Positions 5,587 to 9,861 of a stretch of 9,861 bases of DNA are shown one piece after another. This DNA comes from an uncultured Treponema sp. (GTDB lineage: Bacteria > Spirochaetota > Spirochaetia > Treponematales > Treponemataceae). The stretch's first letter is position 1. Each line of letters begins with the position of its first letter. Both the position numbers and the translations under genes were made by a program. The notes under the pieces are model-generated. The model did not search any database. It saw only the letters and a list, made by a program, of their open reading frames with translations, and was not told the DNA's origin. The DNA lies in contig CAMAFU010000044.1 in assembly GCA_945833725.1 (NCBI GenBank), positions 1 through 9,861 on the forward strand, read 5' to 3'.

Positions 5587-6942
5587 CTAATCCTGTTGTT
5601 GAATTAATCCGTATTCACTTAATTTTCTGTGAAGGGTTTTTCTGCCTATCTGAAGAATATCTGCTGTTTTTGTTTTATTTCCTCCGCAGGCACTTAAAGT
5701 TTTGCATATTATTATTTTTTCAGCTTCCTGCATATTTGTACCAAGAGGAATTGAAATTGACTTATCTTCGGTAACAAGATTTTCTGCAATAGAAAGATCT
5801 TTCGGTGTAATTTCATCTCCATTTGACATAACAACGGCACTTTCTATACAGTGCTGAAGTTCCCTTATGTTACCAGGCCAATTATATTTAAATAACATCG
5901 CCTTTGCTTTGCTGTCGAATCCTTTAACATTTCTTCCGTTTTCTTCGTTGTATTTTTTTAAAAAGGAAGATATAAGAAGAGGAATGTCTTCTTTTCGTTC
6001 CCGTAAAGGCGGAACATGAATGTTTATGCCGTTAAGCCTGAAAAATAAATCTTCCCTGAAATTACCTTTTTTTACTTCTTCCTGTAAATTTTTATTTGTT
6101 GCAGCAATAATTCTCACATCAACTTCTAAAGTTTCTTCACCACCTACCCGCTCAAATTTTTTCTCCTGAAGAACCCTTAAAAGCTTAACCTGCACAGTTT
6201 TATCTATTTCGCCTATTTCATCCAGAAAAATGGTTCCTCCATGGGCAAGTTCGAATTTGCCTTTATGCAGAGATTCTGCACCGGTAAAAGCACCTTTTTC
6301 ATGACCGAAAAGTTCGCTTTCAAGCAGCGACTCGCTTAAAGCTGCACAATGAACTTTTATAAAAGGTTTGTCCCGTCTGTTAGATGAATTATGAATGGCA
6401 TCTGCGACAACTTCTTTTCCAACCCCGCTTTCTCCTGTAATAAGAACGCTGATTTTTGAAGGAGCGACTTTATTTATCATCTGCATAACATTCTGCAGGG
6501 CTGGACTTTTACCGATTATGCCCACACTGGAAGTTGTTTTTACTTCCTTTAACAGCTGCTGATGCTGTAAACTCAATTCCCTGCCGGCCAAAGCCCTTTT
6601 TACAACAAGTTCAAGATGCTGTAAATCCAGAGGTTTTGTAAGAAAATCGTATGCACCGTTTTGCATTGCAGCAACAGCAGAATCGATTGAACCATGACCT
6701 GTAAGTACAATAACGGGAATTCCAGGCATTTGTGCCGTTACTTTTTTTAAAACTTCTTCACCGGAAATTCCCGGCATTCTTAAATCGGTAATAACAAGAT
6801 CAATATCACCTTTTTCAAGAAGTTCAAGGCCTTCCTGACCGTTTGAAGCTAAATGAACATTGTAACCGTCCATTTCAAAATCTGTTGCAAGACCTTCCCG
6901 AATATGCTTTTCATCATCAATAATAAGAATTGTAAATTTCAT
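5587..6942 (-). CDS. atoC: NtrC/AtoC-family sigma54-dependent response regulator
   Basis: The 451-aa protein has three intact domains. The receiver (1-118) has acidic D9/D10, phosphoacceptor D53 and K103. The sigma54-activating AAA+ domain (about 140-375) has Walker A GESGVGKE (170-177), GAFTGA (217-222, contact with sigma54), Walker B TIFLDE (237-242), the arginine-rich FREDLFFRLN and PPLRERKEDI. A C-terminal Fis-type helix-turn-helix (about 405-447: GNKTKTADILQIGRKTLHRKL) binds DNA. It should activate sigma54 promoters after phosphorylation by the kinase encoded immediately upstream, which overlaps it by 4 nt (ATGA). A TGGGG at the end of the kinase gene is a plausible ribosome-binding site. 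It resembles Treponema AtoC and Borrelia Rrp2; orthology and targets are inferred. The symbol follows treponemal usage and does not imply acetoacetate sensing. Confidence 0.92.
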   Translation of the reverse strand: MKFTILIIDDEKHIREGLATDFEMDGYNVHLASNGQEGLELLEKGDIDLVITDLRMPGISGEEVLKKVTAQMPGIPVIVLTGHGSIDSAVAAMQNGAYDFLTKPLDLQHLELVVKRALAGRELSLQHQQLLKEVKTTSSVGIIGKSPALQNVMQMINKVAPSKISVLITGESGVGKEVVADAIHNSSNRRDKPFIKVHCAALSESLLESELFGHEKGAFTGAESLHKGKFELAHGGTIFLDEIGEIDKTVQVKLLRVLQEKKFERVGGEETLEVDVRIIAATNKNLQEEVKKGNFREDLFFRLNGINIHVPPLRERKEDIPLLISSFLKKYNEENGRNVKGFDSKAKAMLFKYNWPGNIRELQHCIESAVVMSNGDEITPKDLSIAENLVTEDKSISIPLGTNMQEAEKIIICKTLSACGGNKTKTADILQIGRKTLHRKLSEYGLIQQQD

Positions 6943-8174
6943 TGATTATGCCCCAGTAATTTTTTATTTGTTTGAGGAATTGGAAGTGTTATGGTAAATT
7001 CTGTTCCCTCTCCCAAAACAGAAACAAGAGAAATATCGCCTGAAAACTCTTTTATGATTTTATAGCTCATTGCCAGCCCCAGTCCTGTTCCATTGGCTTT
7101 TGTTGTATAATATGGCTCAAAAATACGGCTTTGAACTTCTTCTGTCATGCCTATTCCATTGTCTGCAATCTGAAGGATAAAACAGTCATTTTTTACAGAA
7201 GTTCTAAGTCTGAGCACTCCAAAATATAAGTCTTTAAAGGATGGGACTTTTAAGGAATTTTCAAATCTTTCTTTTATTGCCGCCAGAGAATTTTGGGCAA
7301 TGTTTACAATAACTTCCCTAAAAAGCTTTTCGTCAATAAGAAGTTTTGGAGAAGATTCACAAAATTCTGTCTTTATTTTTATTTTATTGTCTGAAAATTC
7401 TGGAGTAATAAACTGTATGAATTTTTCAAGAATAGAATCCGGCTTTACAAGTACAAGTTGAGCTGATACAGGCCGCACAGCCATAAGAAAATCCACTACA
7501 ATTTTATTCAGTCTGTCAATTTCCTGATTAACAATATCAAGACAGTCTTCTGCAAATTTTTGTTCTGGAAGCCTGCCGTCGGATTTTCTGTGCTTGCTTA
7601 TGGCTTTCTGCAAAAGTTGAATATGAATACTGATGGCTCCCAAAGGATTTTTTATTTCGTGGGCCACATTTGCTGCAATATTTGTAAGACCGGCCATAGT
7701 TTCCATACGATGAAGCAGAATTTCCTGACTTCGTCTTTCTGTAATGTCTTCCACAAGAATAATACTGCCGGCTATCTGATTTTCTGCAACAAGAGGAGTT
7801 ACGCAAACCTTTATGAACCGAACAGAACCGCCTGATGTTGAAACTGTGTATTCATCACTGATATTTGTTTTATTTTTTTGAAAGCAGTCCTGAAAAAACT
7901 CTGCCATATCTTTATCATCAATAAGTTCAAAAAATGGCTGTGTTTCGAATTTAAATTCCTGACCTGGAGAATGAAATGGAAGAAGTCGTTCTGCTGCTTT
8001 GTTCATTTCCAGCAGATGCCATTGCCTGTCCACAGTAACAAGACCTGTTGAAAGGGATTGAACGATAGAATTTAAAATTTCATTATGATTTTTTAATTCC
8101 CTGTAAACCCGTTCAATCTGGCTTTTTGAAAGTTTAGAAAGTTTTTCGTATACTCTGTTTGAAAAATCCTGCAT
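6939..8174 (-). CDS. atoS: Soluble PAS-domain histidine kinase partner of the sigma54 regulator
   Basis: The 411-aa protein has no hydrophobic membrane segment or signal peptide, so it should be cytosolic. An N-terminal helix is followed by one PAS domain (about 30-145, ending GSIILVEDITERR). The HisKA region has phosphoacceptor His172 in NVAHEIKNPLGA. The ATPase domain has the N box NIAQNSLAAI (291-300), G1 ADNGIGM (337-343), FEPYYTTK and G2 GTGLGLAMS (362-370). All catalytic motifs look intact. It should autophosphorylate and pass phosphate to D53 of the adjacent regulator. Its start lies 6 nt after the holB stop, with a GAGG ribosome-binding site overlapping the end of holB. It resembles treponemal AtoS and Borrelia Hk2, which are also cytoplasmic PAS kinases; the signal is unknown. 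Confidence 0.9.
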   Translation of the reverse strand: MQDFSNRVYEKLSKLSKSQIERVYRELKNHNEILNSIVQSLSTGLVTVDRQWHLLEMNKAAERLLPFHSPGQEFKFETQPFFELIDDKDMAEFFQDCFQKNKTNISDEYTVSTSGGSVRFIKVCVTPLVAENQIAGSIILVEDITERRSQEILLHRMETMAGLTNIAANVAHEIKNPLGAISIHIQLLQKAISKHRKSDGRLPEQKFAEDCLDIVNQEIDRLNKIVVDFLMAVRPVSAQLVLVKPDSILEKFIQFITPEFSDNKIKIKTEFCESSPKLLIDEKLFREVIVNIAQNSLAAIKERFENSLKVPSFKDLYFGVLRLRTSVKNDCFILQIADNGIGMTEEVQSRIFEPYYTTKANGTGLGLAMSYKIIKEFSGDISLVSVLGEGTEFTITLPIPQTNKKLLGHNQ

Positions 8175-8180
8175 AAAAAT

Positions 8181-9392
8181 TTACCTCAGATATTTTTTTC
8201 TGATTGCAGATAAATCTCTGTAAAGTTTTTCAAGGGCGGCAACCGGTCGGATATTAAAAATAGTAATATTGTTGAAACATTCCCCTATGCAGGCCACATT
8301 TTCCGAAGACATTTCAAAATTGTCCGTACATTTTTGAGCTTCTATAACACCTTCAAGGAAAATAGTTAAAAGTGCTCTTGGTTCAAAACTATTGCAGTTA
8401 TCGCTGATTTCCTGCATGGAAAGAAGTTTTCCGTTTAAAATTCCATCGTAATATTTTTTTGCCTGAAAACGGATTTGCTCGCCGGGAAGAGTTAAAAAAG
8501 AATAAAGATAGTTTTTTAAACTGTTTTCGTATTTTAAAGGATTTTCGTGAAAAACCCTGTCTATAACCTGACTTTCCTGAATTTGCGTCCGTTGATTTAA
8601 TGTATATGTTCTTACCCGAGAAAGAATTGTTGGCATTACAGCACCGCGTCTTGAAGTTGTAAGGATAAATAAAGAATCTTCCGGCGGTTCTTCAAGAATT
8701 TTTAAGAGGGCATTACGGCAGCTTTCGTTCATTCTGTCTGCATTTTCTATAATAAGGACTTTTTTGCCGTCAGCAGTTTTAAGACGGGCAAGAGAGTTTG
8801 CTTTTCGTATCTGGTTAATTGGTATTGAATCGTACAAAAAGGAAGATTCCAGTTTTATTGAGTTTTCTGCGATTATTGAGGTGATTTTATCCAGTCTGTC
8901 GTTTTCTACTAAAGGAAGAGATGGATTTAACTCTTCCATGCAGTCGTTTATTTCTTCCAGAAGAGGTGCAATTTTAGAAAGTTTTTTATTGCCTTCCCAT
9001 AAGAAAGGATTAAACCTTAGGGTTAATTTGCGCACTGCCCTTAAAAAAAGAAATCTTGCAGCATCCATATAAGCTGAATTATTCAAGCCGGCCGATAAAA
9101 GGGTTTGTCTGGCGGCAAGAATTTCCAGAGAACATATTTTTGGACCTGTAAGAATTATATTTTGACTTAAAAGCTCTCTGTTTTTTTTACAGGAAGGACA
9201 GTTACAGAACCAGTTGCCTTTTTCACCACTTTCGTTTCCTGAACAGGAAATAACCCGGGCAATTTCCAGGGCACAGGTAAGCTTTCCGGAATATTCAGGA
9301 CCAGAAAGGAGAATTGAAGAGGGAATGCGAGAATTTTTTATGTCGGAACTTATAAGAGTTGCAGCCTGCTGAAAGAGTAGATTATCAAACAT
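8181..9392 (-). CDS. holB: DNA polymerase III delta' clamp-loader subunit
   Basis: The 403-aa protein is an AAA+ clamp-loader subunit. It has a degenerate P-loop (GPEYSGKLT, 31-39, with Leu where Ser/Thr is expected), the clamp-loader zinc ribbon (C50, C63, C65, C68), a Walker-B-like KVLIIENADRMN (211-222), NALLKILEEPPEDS (227-240) and LSRVRTY (257-263), where the usual SRC is SRV with the arginine finger kept (R259). Delta' need not hydrolyse ATP, so the weak P-loop is acceptable. Compared with typical delta' (about 310-340 aa), roughly 80-90 extra residues lie between the zinc ribbon and the Walker-B segment (about 95-190). The start overlaps the cvpA stop by one base (TAATG). DnaX (tau/gamma) is a less likely reading, since the ATPase site is degraded and no long C-terminal extension is seen. 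Confidence 0.87.
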   Translation of the reverse strand: MFDNLLFQQAATLISSDIKNSRIPSSILLSGPEYSGKLTCALEIARVISCSGNESGEKGNWFCNCPSCKKNRELLSQNIILTGPKICSLEILAARQTLLSAGLNNSAYMDAARFLFLRAVRKLTLRFNPFLWEGNKKLSKIAPLLEEINDCMEELNPSLPLVENDRLDKITSIIAENSIKLESSFLYDSIPINQIRKANSLARLKTADGKKVLIIENADRMNESCRNALLKILEEPPEDSLFILTTSRRGAVMPTILSRVRTYTLNQRTQIQESQVIDRVFHENPLKYENSLKNYLYSFLTLPGEQIRFQAKKYYDGILNGKLLSMQEISDNCNSFEPRALLTIFLEGVIEAQKCTDNFEMSSENVACIGECFNNITIFNIRPVAALEKLYRDLSAIRKKYLR

Positions 9393-9861
9393 TAAACAAA
9401 AATTCTCTTAACATATTGAATAGGCTTTGTCAAAAAACTATCAAGCATAGACCAGTAGAAACTGGAATCAAGAAGGTTGCCTAAACTGAACCAAGGCTGG
9501 GAAACAAGAAGTATTAGAATTGCACTTATAACCAGAATGCCTTCAAAAAGACCTAGAATAAAACCTAAAACACGGTCAAGACTTTTTAAAATATCGCCGC
9601 TAAAAAAGCTTTTTATAGCTGTCTGAATTATTTTTACAGCCAGAAAAGTTGCAATAAATAAAATTGCAAAGGAAACAGCAACGCATACACCTTTTACGCT
9701 TATTATATTCTGCATTTTTGCAGCAAGTTTTCCGCAAAAATAAAAAGCTGTAAAAAAAGAAGCAATAACAGCAATTTTTCCAAAAATTTCGGCAATAAAA
9801 CCATGAACACAGGCAGAAATTGCTATAAAAAGAACAATAACAGAAAAAACTATGTCAATAA
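9392..9861 (-). CDS. cvpA: CvpA-family inner-membrane protein, N-terminus cut by window edge
   Basis: The frame is open to the right edge. Reading upstream of the internal Met at 9715 adds 48 residues (IDIVFSVIVLFIAISACVHG, then FIAEIFGKIAV), which match the start of CvpA proteins (colicin V production family), so 9715 is not the start. The true start is probably only a few codons outside the window. The visible 155 residues contain four hydrophobic stretches, typical of this small polytopic family, with the conserved DRVLGFILGLFEG segment near the fourth. In E. coli CvpA is needed for colicin V production and has envelope-stress roles; its biochemical activity is unclear. It appears to head the cvpA-holB-kinase-regulator operon, with a one-base stop/start overlap to holB. 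Confidence 0.85.
   Translation of the reverse strand, partial: IDIVFSVIVLFIAISACVHGFIAEIFGKIAVIASFFTAFYFCGKLAAKMQNIISVKGVCVAVSFAILFIATFLAVKIIQTAIKSFFSGDILKSLDRVLGFILGLFEGILVISAILILLVSQPWFSLGNLLDSSFYWSMLDSFLTKPIQYVKRIFV

Noticed and set aside
5560..5610. Bidirectional terminator between nrdG and the regulator gene
   Set aside because: Only 2 nt separate the stops, and I see no GC-rich hairpin with a T-run at the convergence.
5568..5774. Short plus-strand open frame after nrdG
   Set aside because: It overlaps the Fis-type DNA-binding end of the response regulator, is hydrophobic only through codon shadowing, and has no convincing ribosome-binding site.
9392..9715. A complete 107-aa membrane protein starting at 9715
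   Set aside because: The frame continues to the window edge and the added residues match the CvpA N-terminus, so the gene is larger and truncated by the window.

Overview
The window is AT-rich, gene-dense bacterial DNA with no mobile elements, tRNAs or repeats of note. It fits a host- or sediment-associated anaerobic spirochaete close to Treponema. The reasons are a soluble NtrC-type kinase/regulator pair of the AtoS/AtoC (Borrelia Hk2/Rrp2) kind, a class III (anaerobic) ribonucleotide reductase with no class I or II enzyme in sight, an mcsA-mcsB pair, and TTG starts. The genus is an inference and not a sequence match.

Layout. Positions 1-1481 (minus strand) hold mcsA followed by mcsB, which overlaps it by 8 nt and runs off the left edge. 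A 190-bp divergent regulatory region (1482-1671) follows, with a good sigma70-type promoter and two NrdR-box-like sites facing right. Positions 1672-5584 (plus strand) are a compact operon: nrdR, nrdD, a small glycyl-radical/redoxin gene, and nrdG. Positions 5587-9861 (minus strand) are a second tightly packed operon read leftwards: cvpA (open at the right edge), holB (delta'), a PAS histidine kinase, and a sigma54-dependent response regulator. The two operons converge with only 2 nt between stop codons.

Main discovery. The anaerobic ribonucleotide reductase is split. The 711-aa NrdD contains the ATP cone, the catalytic barrel and the C-terminal zinc site, but it stops immediately after the last zinc ligand and has no glycyl-radical loop. 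The missing loop (RIVGYYRAV.NW) lies in the next gene, a 181-aa protein that also carries a C-terminal CPNC glutaredoxin/thioredoxin-like domain. Each side of the break has an added amphipathic helix with heptad spacing, which suggests the two chains dock through a coiled coil. The genes share one reading frame but are separated by two consecutive TAA stops, and the second has its own strong Shine-Dalgarno sequence. This argues for a real two-subunit enzyme rather than a sequencing error. NrdG, encoded next, would place the radical on the small subunit, and the fused redoxin could supply the reducing electrons. NrdR probably represses the whole set when dATP is high.

Second point of interest. 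The McsB arginine kinase has lost most recognisable catalytic residues (the NEED box reads NDKD and the catalytic Cys is Ser), although McsA next to it keeps all its CxxC motifs. It may be a pseudokinase adaptor.
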